Part shown: positions 36,201 to 45,580 of the stretch, piece after piece
Numbering within the stretch: position 1 is the stretch's first letter
How the letters are laid out: every line of letters begins with the position of its first letter
Assembly (NCBI GenBank): GCA_016789725.1
Contig: JAEUQN010000031.1
Span: forward strand, 1-52,652
Direction: 5' to 3'
Source: Blastocatellia bacterium
Lineage (GTDB): Bacteria; Acidobacteriota; Blastocatellia; RBC074
Length of the DNA stretch: 52,652 bases
Program-made: the position numbers and the translations under genes
The notes under the pieces: generated by a model
Database searches by the model: none
What the model was told of the DNA's origin: nothing
What the model saw: the letters and a program-made list of their open reading frames with translations, nothing else

Positions 36201-37337
36201 ATGTCACACCAAAATCAACTCAACCAAACAACGAACCAACGCCCAGCTCGCCGTCAAGGAATCACCTTTTTGTTGACCAGTGCTTTGTTTGCACTGTGCT
36301 GCTTCAGCAGCTTACAAATCAACGCGCAAACCAACCGATCCGGCGCACAAAACCGAGGCACAAATGAAGTGCGGCACCCATTGGTAGAAGCGCTGGACAA
36401 AGATGATCCGCGTGCTCAGTTAAACCCGGAATTGAGAAATGCGACCGCCATGCCAAATGCGATGCAATTTCCCGGCGCGCAGTCAGAAGATGGGCAGGAG
36501 CCGCGAATGGTCGAGTTCAATATGCAAACGGGCCGCGAGACTTCCTCAAAAGGGCACGTCACCACTGAATCATTGCCTGATGAGCTGCGGCTGGCTCCAG
36601 TCACTGGCTATCAAGGTCCCGGAGCCAAACCTGATCAAGGCGACCGCGAGGCAGAAAAAGCCAGCCGCAATGGCGCGGCGCAGATCGAAAGCTGTGGCGA
36701 TAATTCGCAAGCCAACTACAATGTCGGCGCGTATCCGATGTCAGCTCAGGTCAAGATTTTCATGACTTTTCCGAATGGCGGCACATATCAGGGTTCAGGC
36801 GTGATGATCGGTAGCAAATACGTCCTGACCGCAATGAACAACGTCTACTACTCCGCCTTTGGAGGCCTGGCAACGCGAATCGAAGTGATTCCTGGATTGA
36901 ACGGCTACTACAAACCTTTTGGCTCCGCGTATGCAAGCTACATTCGCTACTACTACGATGGGTATTCAAAGGTTGGGTTGCTCACGCTTGACCGTCACAT
37001 CGGCAACAGCACGGGGTGGTTGGGTTATGGTTCCTATTCTGATTCGTATCTTTCATCGCGTTGGGGACATCAGTTCAGCTATCCAACCGACCGAGATTAC
37101 GGGCGCGTGCTGTATTACAACAACGGCAACATTGCGAACCTCAATCGGGATTGGCTGTCAGTCGGTGTCACATACAACAGTGGAGAAATGGGCGCGGGCA
37201 TGTACTTTCTGGATTATTACGGCAGCCGCTATGTTTTTGGCGTCTCGCAGGGAACGTGGAATTGCGGAACGTGGGGCAGCCGATTGACGGATTGGATCAC
37301 CGGGCAATTACGATATGTAATTACCTACGGCCTGTGA
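36201..37337 (+). CDS. Secreted V8/trypsin-like protein with apparently lost catalytic triad
   Basis: Exported protein of 378 residues with a long basic N-region and signal peptide ([18 protein letters not shown], then INAQ). A propeptide-like stretch to about residue 165 leads to a chymotrypsin-fold domain resembling glutamyl endopeptidases (V8 type). The usual TAAH His position reads LTAMN with Asn213; the Asp position in the strand VGLLTLD is Lys257; and the GNSGSP nucleophile loop reads SGEMGAG with Met330. All three catalytic residues appear replaced while the fold motifs remain. A ribosome site GGAGG precedes the ATG. It is flanked by terminators and so is a separate transcript. A binding or inhibitor role is possible; function is unknown. 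Confidence 0.7.
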   Translation: MSHQNQLNQTTNQRPARRQGITFLLTSALFALCCFSSLQINAQTNRSGAQNRGTNEVRHPLVEALDKDDPRAQLNPELRNATAMPNAMQFPGAQSEDGQEPRMVEFNMQTGRETSSKGHVTTESLPDELRLAPVTGYQGPGAKPDQGDREAEKASRNGAAQIESCGDNSQANYNVGAYPMSAQVKIFMTFPNGGTYQGSGVMIGSKYVLTAMNNVYYSAFGGLATRIEVIPGLNGYYKPFGSAYASYIRYYYDGYSKVGLLTLDRHIGNSTGWLGYGSYSDSYLSSRWGHQFSYPTDRDYGRVLYYNNGNIANLNRDWLSVGVTYNSGEMGAGMYFLDYYGSRYVFGVSQGTWNCGTWGSRLTDWITGQLRYVITYGL

Positions 37338-37371
37338 TTTGTTTGTTTCAGCCAGCCCCGTTCAGCAAGAG

Positions 37372-37417
37372 CGCCGCCGCAAAGCACTGAGACTTTGCGG
37401 CGGCGTTTTTCTTTTCC
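37372..37417 (+). terminator. Intrinsic terminator after the V8-like gene
   Basis: CGCCGCCGCAAAG at 37372-37384 pairs perfectly with CTTTGCGGCGGCG at 37393-37405 around an 8-nt loop, followed by TTTTTCTTTT. This is the clearest Rho-independent terminator in the window. Confidence 0.93.
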
Positions 37418-37478
37418 TGACAGAAGTTCGTCCTTACGCAAAGCGGCCTTGCTTTCCTGGTAAGCTTGCTGGGATGAT

Positions 37479-37520
37479 GGAGTGCAGAGGACAAGACAGC
37501 AACGTTGCCCTCTGCACTCC
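37479..37520. repeat. Inverted repeat in the leader of the fusion gene
   Basis: GGAGTGCAGAGG at 37479-37490 pairs perfectly with CCTCTGCACTCC at 37509-37520 around 18 nt. It ends 25 bp before the ATG at 37546. There is no T-run; it may be a leader hairpin, an operator or a palindromic repeat. Confidence 0.6.
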
Positions 37521-37545
37521 AAATTCACGAAAAGGAAAAAGACAA

Positions 37546-39222
37546 ATGCTTTGCAAGACGGTTCAGTGTCTGCTGCTCGTGTCGGCGCTCGTTTCCACCT
37601 GCGCCGCACAATCGAATTCACAAGTGGTTTATCTGTGGCCTGCTGGTCATCCAACATTGCAGGGCGCAAATGAAAAAGAAGTCACAACCCCACCCAATGC
37701 GTCGGCGGGACAACGCATCGCATCCATCGTCAATGTGCATAACCCTTCGCTCATCGTGCATCTGGCTCCTGTCAATAAAGCCACGGGCGCAGCAATGATT
37801 GTCGCGCCGGGCGGCGGGCATCGGCAATTGGTGATCGGCAGCGAAGGCACTGATTTGATTCCCTGGCTGCATGAAATGGGCGTGCATGTCTTCATCCTGA
37901 AATACCGCCTGGCGCAAACGCCGAATTACAAATACACCGTCGAAGGCGAAGCGTTGCAGGACACGCAACGCGCGATTCGCATCGTGCGTCAGCGGGCGCG
38001 CGAATGGGGTGTGAATCCGAGTCGAGTGGGCGTACTGGGCTTTTCTGCCGGAGGCGCATTGGCGGCACTGGCGGACATTCGTTTTGATCGCGGCAAAGCC
38101 GAGGCGACTGACGCGATTGAACGTCAAAGCTGTCGCCCGGATTTCGTCGGTTTGGTATATCCCGGCTGGGCACCAATGGACATCACCGCGCCCAAAGATG
38201 CGGCACCTGCATTTTTGACGAGCGCGGGATTGGACGACGCGTTTCATGCCAAACAAACCGTCGAGTTTCACAATTCACTCTTCAATGCCGGAGTGCAATC
38301 GGATTTGCATATCTACGCACACGGCGGACACGGCGGCGGCATCCGTCCGCGCGATGGCATTCCGTTTGGCACGTGGCCGAAGCGATTTGAAGAGTGGCTC
38401 GCGGATATGGGGATGCTGAAACCTGCGACCGGCACAGGTGCGAGCTTCAAAGGCCCGATTGGTATGCAGTTGTATTCCTTGCGCGATCAGTTTGCCAAAG
38501 ACGTCCCGTCAACGCTCGACCGCGTGCGCGATTTCGGCATTCAGTACGTCGAATTGGCAGGCACCTACAAACTCAAACCGGAAGAATTCAAGAAACAACT
38601 TGACGCCAAAGGCTTGAAACCGATCAGTGGGCATTTCGGCTTTGAGCGTTACCGCGATGATGTCGAAGCGGTCGCGCGCGAAGCCAAAGCACTTGGCTTG
38701 CAATATGTCGGCTGTGCGTGGATTCCCCACCAGGATTCGTTCGACGAAGCCGAAGCGCGCGAAGCCATCGCCGTCTTCAATCGCGCAGGCGAAGCCCTGG
38801 CAAAACATGGCCTGAAATTTTTCTATCACATTCACGGTTATGAATTTCACCCGTTTGGCGATGGAACCTTGTTCGATTTAATCGTCAAAGAAACCAAGCC
38901 AGAGCAGGTGCGATTTGAAATGGATGTGTTTTGGGTGGTGCATCCGGGACAGGACCCGGTGAAGCTGTTGGAAAAATACGGAAACCGCTTTGAGCTAATG
39001 CACGTCAAAGATATGCGCAAAGGCACGCCGACCGGCTTGCTCACGGGAAAATCTGATGTCACCAACGATGTAGCAATCGGAACCGGCACGATGAAATGGC
39101 CGGAAATTCTGAAAGCCGCAGAAAAAGCGGGCGTGAAGTATTATTTCATCGAAGACGAATCGCCCGTTTCCATCGAACAAATCCCGCTCAGCATGCGCTT
39201 TTTGGAACGCGTGAAGTTTTAG
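37546..39222 (+). CDS. Fused exported alpha/beta-hydrolase (esterase) and sugar-isomerase TIM barrel
   Basis: Two-domain exported protein of 558 residues. The frame opens at 37339, but the ATG at 37546 has an AAAGGA ribosome site and a signal peptide ending near TCAAQ. Domain 1 (about 25-290) is an esterase of the acetylxylan-esterase/BD-FAE kind: oxyanion segment [11 protein letters not shown], nucleophile elbow GFSAGGALA, and a C-terminal His in YAHGGHGGG. Domain 2 (about 304-558) is an AP-endonuclease-2-like TIM barrel as in sugar phosphate isomerases/epimerases: [53 protein letters not shown]. Both types also occur as separate genes nearby (40924-42186 and 47841-48701). The open frame has no stop or frameshift, so the fusion looks real. 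Confidence 0.88.
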   Translation: MLCKTVQCLLLVSALVSTCAAQSNSQVVYLWPAGHPTLQGANEKEVTTPPNASAGQRIASIVNVHNPSLIVHLAPVNKATGAAMIVAPGGGHRQLVIGSEGTDLIPWLHEMGVHVFILKYRLAQTPNYKYTVEGEALQDTQRAIRIVRQRAREWGVNPSRVGVLGFSAGGALAALADIRFDRGKAEATDAIERQSCRPDFVGLVYPGWAPMDITAPKDAAPAFLTSAGLDDAFHAKQTVEFHNSLFNAGVQSDLHIYAHGGHGGGIRPRDGIPFGTWPKRFEEWLADMGMLKPATGTGASFKGPIGMQLYSLRDQFAKDVPSTLDRVRDFGIQYVELAGTYKLKPEEFKKQLDAKGLKPISGHFGFERYRDDVEAVAREAKALGLQYVGCAWIPHQDSFDEAEAREAIAVFNRAGEALAKHGLKFFYHIHGYEFHPFGDGTLFDLIVKETKPEQVRFEMDVFWVVHPGQDPVKLLEKYGNRFELMHVKDMRKGTPTGLLTGKSDVTNDVAIGTGTMKWPEILKAAEKAGVKYYFIEDESPVSIEQIPLSMRFLERVKF

Positions 39223-39229
39223 AAAATCA

Positions 39230-39285
39230 GACAGGATTTACACGATTCTCAAGATTGAGTTTCGCTTGCGCCGATAAATCCTGTC
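39230..39285. repeat. Palindromic repeat between the fusion gene and the propeller gene
   Basis: GACAGGATTTA at 39230-39240 pairs perfectly with TAAATCCTGTC at 39275-39285. Related words (TCAAGATTGA, TCAATCTTGTCTGA) recur up to 39306. Such GACAGGATTTA repeats are common in intergenic regions of many bacteria. Confidence 0.65.
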
Positions 39286-39323
39286 CATTTTTTCAATCTT
39301 GTCTGAAAGATTTTTTCACACGT

Positions 39324-40820
39324 ATGAAACGATTATTACTGCTGACCGCAACGCTGCTCTTTTCTCTCTACACCGTCCTATCACAATCCACCGCCATCGG
39401 CATCTTCGATAATCAAAGCGATGTGGGGGCGGTGAAACAAGCTGGGTCAGCGACCTACGATGCCGCCACCCAAAGCTATAGCGTAGCAGGCGGCGGCGAA
39501 AACATGTGGGCGACGGCGGACGGCTTTCATTTTGTGTGGAAGCGAATGTCGGGCGATGTGTCTTTCGCGGCAGACATCAAAATCCTGGGTACGGGCGGCA
39601 ACGCTCATAAAAAGGGCGTGCTAATTATTCGCCAAAACCTCGACGCCGATTCAGCCTATGCCGATGCCGCAGTGCATGCAGATGGATTGACGTCGCTGCA
39701 ATATCGTGAAGTCAAAGGCGGCCCCACACGTGAGATTCAATCGAATGTCAAAGGCCCGGCGCGCGTTCGCATTGAAAAAGAAGGCGACTATGTCTTTATG
39801 TCTGTCGCGCGTGACGGCGAGCCGTTGCGTTCAGCGGGCGGCTCGTTCCGCATCAAGCTGACGGAGCCATATTACATTGGCCTCGGCGTCTGCGCGCACG
39901 ACAACAATGCACTGGAAAAAGCAGTGTTTTCCAACGTCGAACTGAAGAGCACCAAAACGCTGGAAAGCACGCTCGAAACGATTGCGATTTCGTCGAAAGA
40001 TCGCAAAGTTGTTTACACCGCGAACGAACATTTTGAAGCGCCAAACTGGTCACCGGACGGCAAATATTTTCTGCTGAATCGCGCCGGGCGGATGATCAAA
40101 ATCCCTGTGGGCGGCGGTGCGATTGAAACGCTGGAGACAGGCTTTGCCATTCGTGCCAATAACGATCACGGCATTTCGCCCGACGGCACGCAACTGGTCA
40201 TCAGCGATCAATCGCAATTTACGAACGAGGCAAAAACACAGCGGCAATCGTTGATTTACACGCTGCCGATTACGGGTGGCACGCCCAAACGCATCACTAA
40301 ACTTGCGCCATCGTACTGGCACGGATGGTCGCCCGATGGCAAAACGTTGGTGTATTGCGCCGACCGCAACGGCAATTACGATGTTTACAGTATCCCGGTC
40401 GAAGGGGGCGAAGAGAAACGCTTGACGACCGCCGAGGGATTAGACGATGGCCCCGAATATTCGCCCGATGGGCAATACATTTATTTCAATTCGGTGCGCA
40501 CGGGACTGATGCAAATTTGGCGGATGAAACCGGATGGCAGCGAGCAAACGCAGATCACCAAAGACGAATACAACAACTGGTTTGCGCATCCATCCCCAGA
40601 CGGCAAATGGCTGGTTATCATCTCGTATGAAAAAGACGTGACCGGGCATCCCGCCAACAAAGATGTCATGTTGCGGCTGATTCCTGTGACGCCAACGGGC
40701 TATGGCGAAATCCAGGTGCTGGCGAAATTGTTCGGAGGACAAGGCACCATCAATGTCCCGTCGTGGTCGCCCGACAGTCGTCAGTTGGCGTTTGTGAGCT
40801 ACCGATTGGTAAGACAATAA
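39324..40820 (+). CDS. Secreted TolB-like beta-propeller protein with N-terminal lectin-like domain
   Basis: Exported protein of 498 residues; the ATG at 39324 begins a signal peptide ([19 protein letters not shown]), while the open frame extends back into the previous gene. Residues about 25-215 form a beta-sandwich like DUF1349/concanavalin-type domains ([38 protein letters not shown]). The C-terminal half holds at least five PD40/TolB repeats ([55 protein letters not shown]). No catalytic residues are evident. It lies in the run of exported carbohydrate genes and may bind sugars or proteins in the periplasm. Confidence 0.85.
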   Translation: MKRLLLLTATLLFSLYTVLSQSTAIGIFDNQSDVGAVKQAGSATYDAATQSYSVAGGGENMWATADGFHFVWKRMSGDVSFAADIKILGTGGNAHKKGVLIIRQNLDADSAYADAAVHADGLTSLQYREVKGGPTREIQSNVKGPARVRIEKEGDYVFMSVARDGEPLRSAGGSFRIKLTEPYYIGLGVCAHDNNALEKAVFSNVELKSTKTLESTLETIAISSKDRKVVYTANEHFEAPNWSPDGKYFLLNRAGRMIKIPVGGGAIETLETGFAIRANNDHGISPDGTQLVISDQSQFTNEAKTQRQSLIYTLPITGGTPKRITKLAPSYWHGWSPDGKTLVYCADRNGNYDVYSIPVEGGEEKRLTTAEGLDDGPEYSPDGQYIYFNSVRTGLMQIWRMKPDGSEQTQITKDEYNNWFAHPSPDGKWLVIISYEKDVTGHPANKDVMLRLIPVTPTGYGEIQVLAKLFGGQGTINVPSWSPDSRQLAFVSYRLVRQ

Positions 40821-40923
40821 GCTTTATCGCATCTCCTGCAACGCTGATCTTGATGAAGGATCTGCTTTGATCTGTTGATCCGTTGTCCCTTTGTTGTTAT
40901 CCATCTTGAAGAAGGTCTATCCA

Positions 40924-42186
40924 ATGAAATTCGCATCTTATTTGCTCATCACAATTGTTCTGCTGGTGCTTGCGTCTCCCAGCTTCGCACAAAAATTACC
41001 CGCACCGATTTTGCTCTGGCCGAATGGCGCGCCGGGAGCGACGGGAACCTCAGATGAAGACAAGCCTGCCGTCATTCCGTTCGTTCCCGCCGAATCAAAA
41101 CGCACTGGTGCGGCGATTCTGGTAATCCCCGGCGGTGGATTTACGATTCGTGCGACCGACCACGAAGGCGTGCTGGTTTCGCAATGGCTCAGGTCACAAG
41201 GCATCACAGCGTTTCTGCTGCGTTATCGCCTCCGACCGCTTTACACGCGCAACGAATGGCTGAAGGATGGGCAACGCGCAATGCAATACATTCGCGCACA
41301 CGCGGCGGAATATCACATTGCGCCGCATCGAGTGGGAGCGGTCGGCTTCTCTGCCGGAGCGCAATTGGCGGCGGATTTGTCTTTCAATGCCCTGCCCGGT
41401 CAGGCCGAAGCACAAGACCCGATGGATCACTTCTCGACACGACCGGATTTTCAGATTCTGGCGTACGGCTCAATGCAAATGCCAACCACGTTGGATCAGG
41501 CGACGATTGCCAAGTTGCCGCCTGCGTTCCTGTACGGTACGGTCGAAGATGCAGGCAGTATGGGCGGTTTGCTGAATCTTTATACCAGCCTGTATCGCGC
41601 GAAAGTCCCCGTCGAAGCGCATTTCTTTCGCAACGGCGAACACGGCTCCGGCTTTGCGATTGGCGATCCGGTTTTAGGCGAATGGCCGAAGCTGATGCAC
41701 ACCTGGTTGACCGTGAGCGGTTTTCTGACCGACAAGCCGCGCTACCAATTGCCGGGGATTGTGAAGCTGGGTGGCTCGCCATTGCTGCGCGGGATGTTGG
41801 TGTTGACGCCGGTAGATAATCCCGGCGCGCCGCCCGTCATCGCGTACATCACAAACGCGCACACGCGCGCACTCGGTTCATTCATCGTCCCGCAAAATCA
41901 AGGCCCGGTCGCGGGCAAATATCGCGTCGAAGTGCGACAGGAAGCGACGCGTTGGACGAGCAATTCGCGCGATCCGTTTATGCTCAAGGTGATGGAAAAA
42001 CAACGGAACAATGCGCTGACTGACGCTGACCGCAAAGAGTGGGGCGAGTATTTGCGCAAACGCGATCTGTCACCGAGCATCGAAAATCAGCGCGTGTTCA
42101 GTCGGCAGCGCCCGAAAGACAAGAAGGATTACATCATCGAAATCAAAGACGGCTCCGAAATCGTGCTCGAAGTGTTCAGCCGTTGA
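40924..42186 (+). CDS. Exported alpha/beta-hydrolase (acetylxylan-esterase-like)
   Basis: Secreted esterase-like protein of 420 residues. The ATG at 40924 starts a signal peptide ending near SFAQ. The fold is shown by LLWPNGAPGATG, the oxyanion loop ILVIPGGGFTI, the nucleophile elbow GFSAGAQLA, and a C-terminal catalytic His in FRNGEHGSGF. Residues from about 285 form an extra C-terminal module (PVDNPGAPPVIAYITNAHT, ending KDGSEIVLEVFSR) not required for the hydrolase fold. It resembles the esterase half of the fusion protein but is clearly diverged. Likely substrates are acetylated or otherwise esterified glycans. Confidence 0.85.
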   Translation: MKFASYLLITIVLLVLASPSFAQKLPAPILLWPNGAPGATGTSDEDKPAVIPFVPAESKRTGAAILVIPGGGFTIRATDHEGVLVSQWLRSQGITAFLLRYRLRPLYTRNEWLKDGQRAMQYIRAHAAEYHIAPHRVGAVGFSAGAQLAADLSFNALPGQAEAQDPMDHFSTRPDFQILAYGSMQMPTTLDQATIAKLPPAFLYGTVEDAGSMGGLLNLYTSLYRAKVPVEAHFFRNGEHGSGFAIGDPVLGEWPKLMHTWLTVSGFLTDKPRYQLPGIVKLGGSPLLRGMLVLTPVDNPGAPPVIAYITNAHTRALGSFIVPQNQGPVAGKYRVEVRQEATRWTSNSRDPFMLKVMEKQRNNALTDADRKEWGEYLRKRDLSPSIENQRVFSRQRPKDKKDYIIEIKDGSEIVLEVFSR

Positions 42187-42201
42187 CGAAAGGTAATCAA
42201 C

Positions 42202-42972
42202 ATGGCAGCAGCAAATGACGTCTACCAAAGCGCGCGACTTGCGGCGGGATATGCGTTTCATCGCCCGCCGGTTCACCCGCACATCATTGCAAAGCTGCGC
42301 GAGCGGCTGCAACTCACAGAACCGTTGCCACGCGCGCTCGACATCGGTTGCGGCGCAGGGCTTTCGACGGCAGCCTTGGAACCATTAGCGAAAACCGTCG
42401 TTGGCCTTGAACCAATCGCCACGATGCTGGCCCATCACAAAGCGGTTTCGACACAAGCCCACTTCGTCGTTGCCAAAGCCGAGCAGTTGCCGTTTGCGGC
42501 ACAGTCGTTTGATTTGCTGACAGCGGCGGGAGCCTTGAATTATGCAGATTTGGAGCGCTTCTTTCCTGAAGCGGTGCGAGTGTTGACGGCAACCGGCGTG
42601 CTGGCGATTTACGATTTTTCCGAAGGCAAGCGGCTGCGCAATGATCGCCGTTTGGAAGCCTGGTACGACGCTTTCAAGCAACGCTACCCTTCGCCGCCGG
42701 GTTATGCGCTGCCGATTCGAGAGTTGAATTATGAACGGTACGGTTTGCGCCTGTCGGGGTACGAAGAATTGGAAGTTGCGGTGCCGATGACGCACGAAAG
42801 CTATGTGCGCTATGCCTTGAGCGAAACCAGTGTGGAATTGGCGCTGGCGAATGGCGCGGCAGAAACTGACATTCGTGCGTGGTGTAGTGAAACCCTGGCT
42901 GACATTTTTGACGAATCCCAGCGCGACGTTTTATTCGACGCCTACATCGCGTATGTGACACGCGAGAACTGA
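42202..42972 (+). CDS. Class I SAM-dependent methyltransferase
   Basis: Cytoplasmic methyltransferase of 256 residues. Motif I is ALDIGCGAGLSTAAL (about 45-60), motif II VVGLEPIATML, and the motif IV region SFDLLTAAGALNYADL. This is the Methyltransf_11 arrangement. The C-terminal half has no recognisable specificity. It starts 15 bp after the esterase stop and ends 6 bp before an acetyltransferase gene, so the three are probably cotranscribed. Substrate unknown. Confidence 0.9.
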   Translation: MAAANDVYQSARLAAGYAFHRPPVHPHIIAKLRERLQLTEPLPRALDIGCGAGLSTAALEPLAKTVVGLEPIATMLAHHKAVSTQAHFVVAKAEQLPFAAQSFDLLTAAGALNYADLERFFPEAVRVLTATGVLAIYDFSEGKRLRNDRRLEAWYDAFKQRYPSPPGYALPIRELNYERYGLRLSGYEELEVAVPMTHESYVRYALSETSVELALANGAAETDIRAWCSETLADIFDESQRDVLFDAYIAYVTREN

Positions 42973-42978
42973 GCCACG

Positions 42979-43404
42979 ATGCAAATTCAATTACTCAACG
43001 CAGGCAACGAAGCCGTTTTGCAAGCCGTCGCGCCCGATGTGTTCGACGATCCGATTGATCCGGCAGCGGCGGCGAAGTTCCTGGCCGATCCCAATCATTA
43101 CCTCGCTGTGGCTCTTGACGATAGTATTGTCATTGGCTTTGTGAGCGCCGTGCGGTATTTTCATCCCGACAAACCAAACCCTGAATTGTGGATCAACGAA
43201 GTCGGTGTCGCAGATTCCCATCGCGGACAAGGCATCGCGCGGCGTTTGATGGAAGCGGTGCTTGACGAAGCGCGACAACCAGGCTGCGCTGAAGCCTGGG
43301 TGCTGACGCATCGCAGCAATCGCGCGGCAATGCGGTTGTATGCCAGCAGCGGCGGCAACGAAGCAGAAGAGGACGACATCGTGATGTTTGAATTCAATTT
43401 GTAG
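42979..43404 (+). CDS. GNAT acetyltransferase, AAC(3)-I-like
   Basis: N-acetyltransferase of 141 residues with the acetyl-CoA loop in VADSHRGQGIARRLMEAV and the preceding strand LWINEVGV. The N-terminus (VFDDPIDPAAAAKFL, NHYLAVALDDSIVIGFVSAV) resembles aminoglycoside 3-N-acetyltransferase type I proteins. Environmental GNATs of this shape often act on other amines, so resistance should not be assumed. The gene is tightly placed after the methyltransferase and before a palindromic repeat. Confidence 0.85.
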   Translation: MQIQLLNAGNEAVLQAVAPDVFDDPIDPAAAAKFLADPNHYLAVALDDSIVIGFVSAVRYFHPDKPNPELWINEVGVADSHRGQGIARRLMEAVLDEARQPGCAEAWVLTHRSNRAAMRLYASSGGNEAEEDDIVMFEFNL

Positions 43405-43408
43405 TGAC

Positions 43409-43484
43409 ATCGGTACAGTACCGCGAGCGGTAGCGACCGGTTTTTTAGTTACCAACTCGCTACCGCTCGTCGTACCGTACCGAT
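43409..43484. repeat. Palindromic repeat, family 1 copy 1
   Basis: A 28-nt arm at 43409-43436 matches the reverse complement of 43457-43484 at 25 of 28 positions around a 20-nt loop that contains TTTTTT. The core word is GTACCGCGAGCGGTAGC. A second copy with the same core lies at 48702-48795. It could also act as a terminator for the acetyltransferase gene. Confidence 0.85.
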
Positions 43485-43500
43485 CTGAGGAAGCCCCTGT

Positions 43501-44598
43501 ATGAAAACTACTCGCAGAGAATTGCTCAAAACCGCAGGCGCAGCGGCACTCGTCCCTTCGCTGGCAAATGCGCAATCCAAAACTTCGTGGCCGGTCATCC
43601 CTGGCGCAGGCCATCCGCGCATCTGTCTGGGCGCTGCCCCCAATCTCGATGAGGCGGGAATGCGCAAGATTAAGCAAATCGGCGTGGATTATGTGTTGAT
43701 GGGCGGGCCGCCGATTCCGTGGACGGAAGATGTGTTGCGCGAACGGATGAATCGTTTTGCAGCGCAGGGCTTGACGATTATCAATATGATGATCGGCGGC
43801 TTTCCGAACACGTTGTTTGGCCGACCAGGGCGCGATGAAGAAATCGAAAAGGTCAAAGCCTCCATTCGCGCGGCAGGCAAAGTCGGACTGCCCGTCGTTG
43901 AATATAACTTCTACGCCCATCGCATTGTTGAAGGGTATTATGAAGAGTTGGGCCGCGCGGGCGCAGGGATGACCGCGTTCAATCACGACCGCGTCAAAGA
44001 CCTGCCGCCGCTGCCGGAAGAAGGAATGCGTACGCTCGACGAGATGTGGGCGAACATCACGTACTTTCTCAAAAGGATCATTCCCGTCGCCGAGCAAGCC
44101 AACGTACGAATGGCGCTGCATCCGAACGATCCGCCCGCTCCGACGAGTCGTCAGTCACAACAAATTATGGCAACGCTCGCAGGCTGGAAAAAGCTCGTGG
44201 ACATTGTGAAAAGCCCGGCGAACGGCATCACGTTTGATTGCGGCGTAACGCGCGAACTCGGCGAAGACCCGATTGCTGTGGCGAAATATTTCGGCGCGCG
44301 CGACCAGATCAATCACGTCCATTACCGCAACGTGACGGTGCGCAAACCGTATGTGGATTACACCGAAGTCTTCCTCGACGAAGGGCAAGTGAATATGTTT
44401 GCCGTGATGCAGGAACTGGTGAAGATGAAATACAAACTTGGATTGTATCCCGAACATCCGCGCGCGATTGACCTCGACCGCGAACGACCGAACGGCATCA
44501 CGGGCGGCTATGCCAAAGTCGGCGGCGGCGGATTCGCAGGCGAGATTTACAACGTGGCGTACACGAAAGCGATGTTGCAGGCGGTGTTGTCGCAGTGA
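43501..44598 (+). CDS. Mannonate dehydratase-like protein with export signal
   Basis: TIM-barrel protein of 365 residues resembling UxuA, which dehydrates D-mannonate to 2-keto-3-deoxygluconate. Metal and substrate segments include VEYNFYAH, RMALHPNDPPAP, GITFDCGVTRELG, INHVHYRNV and YPEHPRAID. The N-terminus (TTRRELLKTAGAAALVPSLANAQ) is a twin-arginine-type signal, unlike cytoplasmic UxuA. It may therefore be an exported isomerase-like relative rather than a true catabolic dehydratase. The ATG at 43501 has GAGGA upstream. It lies among exported sugar-processing genes. Confidence 0.82.
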   Translation: MKTTRRELLKTAGAAALVPSLANAQSKTSWPVIPGAGHPRICLGAAPNLDEAGMRKIKQIGVDYVLMGGPPIPWTEDVLRERMNRFAAQGLTIINMMIGGFPNTLFGRPGRDEEIEKVKASIRAAGKVGLPVVEYNFYAHRIVEGYYEELGRAGAGMTAFNHDRVKDLPPLPEEGMRTLDEMWANITYFLKRIIPVAEQANVRMALHPNDPPAPTSRQSQQIMATLAGWKKLVDIVKSPANGITFDCGVTRELGEDPIAVAKYFGARDQINHVHYRNVTVRKPYVDYTEVFLDEGQVNMFAVMQELVKMKYKLGLYPEHPRAIDLDRERPNGITGGYAKVGGGGFAGEIYNVAYTKAMLQAVLSQ

Positions 44599-44616
44599 TT
44601 TTGGCAATGAATTTGT

Positions 44617-44886
44617 ATGTTGTATATGATCGTTGAGCATTTCAGGAACCACGATGCCACGCCCATCTATCAACGCTTTCGTGAATGCGGGCGTTTGGCT
44701 CCTGAAGGACTGACGTATGTTTCAAGCTGGGTAGATGAACACTTCCATCGTTGTTTTCAATTGATGGAAACCGATGATGCCGCCTTGCTTGACGAGTGGA
44801 TGGCGAACTGGAATGATCTGGTTGAGTTTGAAGTGTTCCCTGTGCTGCCCTCAAGCGAAGCAGCCGCAAAAATTTTCGAGTCATAA
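44617..44886 (+). CDS. DUF3303-like small protein
   Basis: Soluble protein of 89 residues. It resembles DUF3303 members: MLYMIVEHFRNHD, YQRFRECGRLAPEGLTYVSS, CFQLMETDDAALLDEW and WNDLVEFEVFPV. This is a small ferredoxin-like (dimeric alpha/beta barrel) type fold of unknown function. It is 18 bp after the mannonate dehydratase-like gene and 15 bp before the next. Confidence 0.8.
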   Translation: MLYMIVEHFRNHDATPIYQRFRECGRLAPEGLTYVSSWVDEHFHRCFQLMETDDAALLDEWMANWNDLVEFEVFPVLPSSEAAAKIFES

Positions 44887-44901
44887 AATTTAGGAGTTGC
44901 T

Positions 44902-45483
44902 ATGAAACGAAGACGATTTATCCAAACGGTCGCCGCCGCGCCCGCGATTGCGATTCCGGCGACTGCGCCTGCCGCCCAACCTGCGACACAACGTCCGCCA
45001 GCCGAAGCGCCGAAATTTGAACTTTCTCCGCTTGATGCTGTCGGCGATACCACGCCGCGATTTTTCAGCGCCGCGCAACTCGCGACACTGCGCAAGCTGA
45101 GTGATGTCCTGATGCCCCCACTAAATGGTATGCCCGGCGCGTTGGAAGCGGGTGCGCCGGAGTTTTTAGATTTCCTGATTGGCGCTTCTGCCGCAGATCG
45201 CAAGCAGCTTTACAAAAACGGCCTCGACACGCTGCAAACACAAGCGCAGAAAAAATTCGGCAAAGCGTTCGCGGACTTGAACGAAACGCAAGTCGGAGAA
45301 TTGCTTGCGCCGCTCAAGAAGCCGTGGACGTACGAACCGCCTGCCGATCCGTTCGCGCGGTTCCTGCGTGAAGTGAAAGCCGATGTGCGCACCGCAACGA
45401 TCAACTCGCGTGAGTATTCCACCGCTGGTTCCGCCGGTCGGCGCGGCGGCGGGGTGGGACAATATTGGTATCCGATAGATTAA
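44902..45483 (+). CDS. Gluconate 2-dehydrogenase subunit 3-like protein
   Basis: Small accessory subunit of a membrane-associated GMC dehydrogenase, 193 residues. The twin-arginine-type signal ([17 protein letters not shown]) is followed by the family domain: [31 protein letters not shown] and the C-terminal [12 protein letters not shown]. In known enzymes this subunit carries the flavoprotein across the membrane via Tat. The flavoprotein gene follows after a repeat-filled gap of about 97 bp. A ribosome site AGGAG precedes the ATG. Confidence 0.9.
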   Translation: MKRRRFIQTVAAAPAIAIPATAPAAQPATQRPPAEAPKFELSPLDAVGDTTPRFFSAAQLATLRKLSDVLMPPLNGMPGALEAGAPEFLDFLIGASAADRKQLYKNGLDTLQTQAQKKFGKAFADLNETQVGELLAPLKKPWTYEPPADPFARFLREVKADVRTATINSREYSTAGSAGRRGGGVGQYWYPID

Positions 45484-45490
45484 GGTGGCT

Positions 45491-45577
45491 AGTGGCTGGT
45501 GGTCGGTTGTTAGTAGGTTGTTTCTTTCGACAACTAACTACCAGCCACCAGTCACCAACCACCAACCACCAGCCACT
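45491..45577. repeat. ACCACC-type inverted repeat before the GMC gene
   Basis: AGTGGCTGGTGGT at 45491-45503 pairs perfectly with ACCACCAGCCACT at 45565-45577. Between them lie TTGTTAGTAGGTTGT and its partial complement, plus tandem AACCACC units. The right half closely matches the coding repeat at 35252-35289. The element fills the whole gap between the small-subunit stop and the GMC start. Confidence 0.8.
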
Positions 45578-45580
45578 TTT

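Noticed and set aside
42991..44121. Minus-strand frame of 376 codons
   Set aside because: Antisense across the acetyltransferase and mannonate dehydratase-like genes, both of which have clear family motifs.
45491..45577. Possible CRISPR array because of ACCACC repeats
   Set aside because: Units are 7-8 bp, tandem without spacers, and part of an inverted repeat; no cas genes are present.
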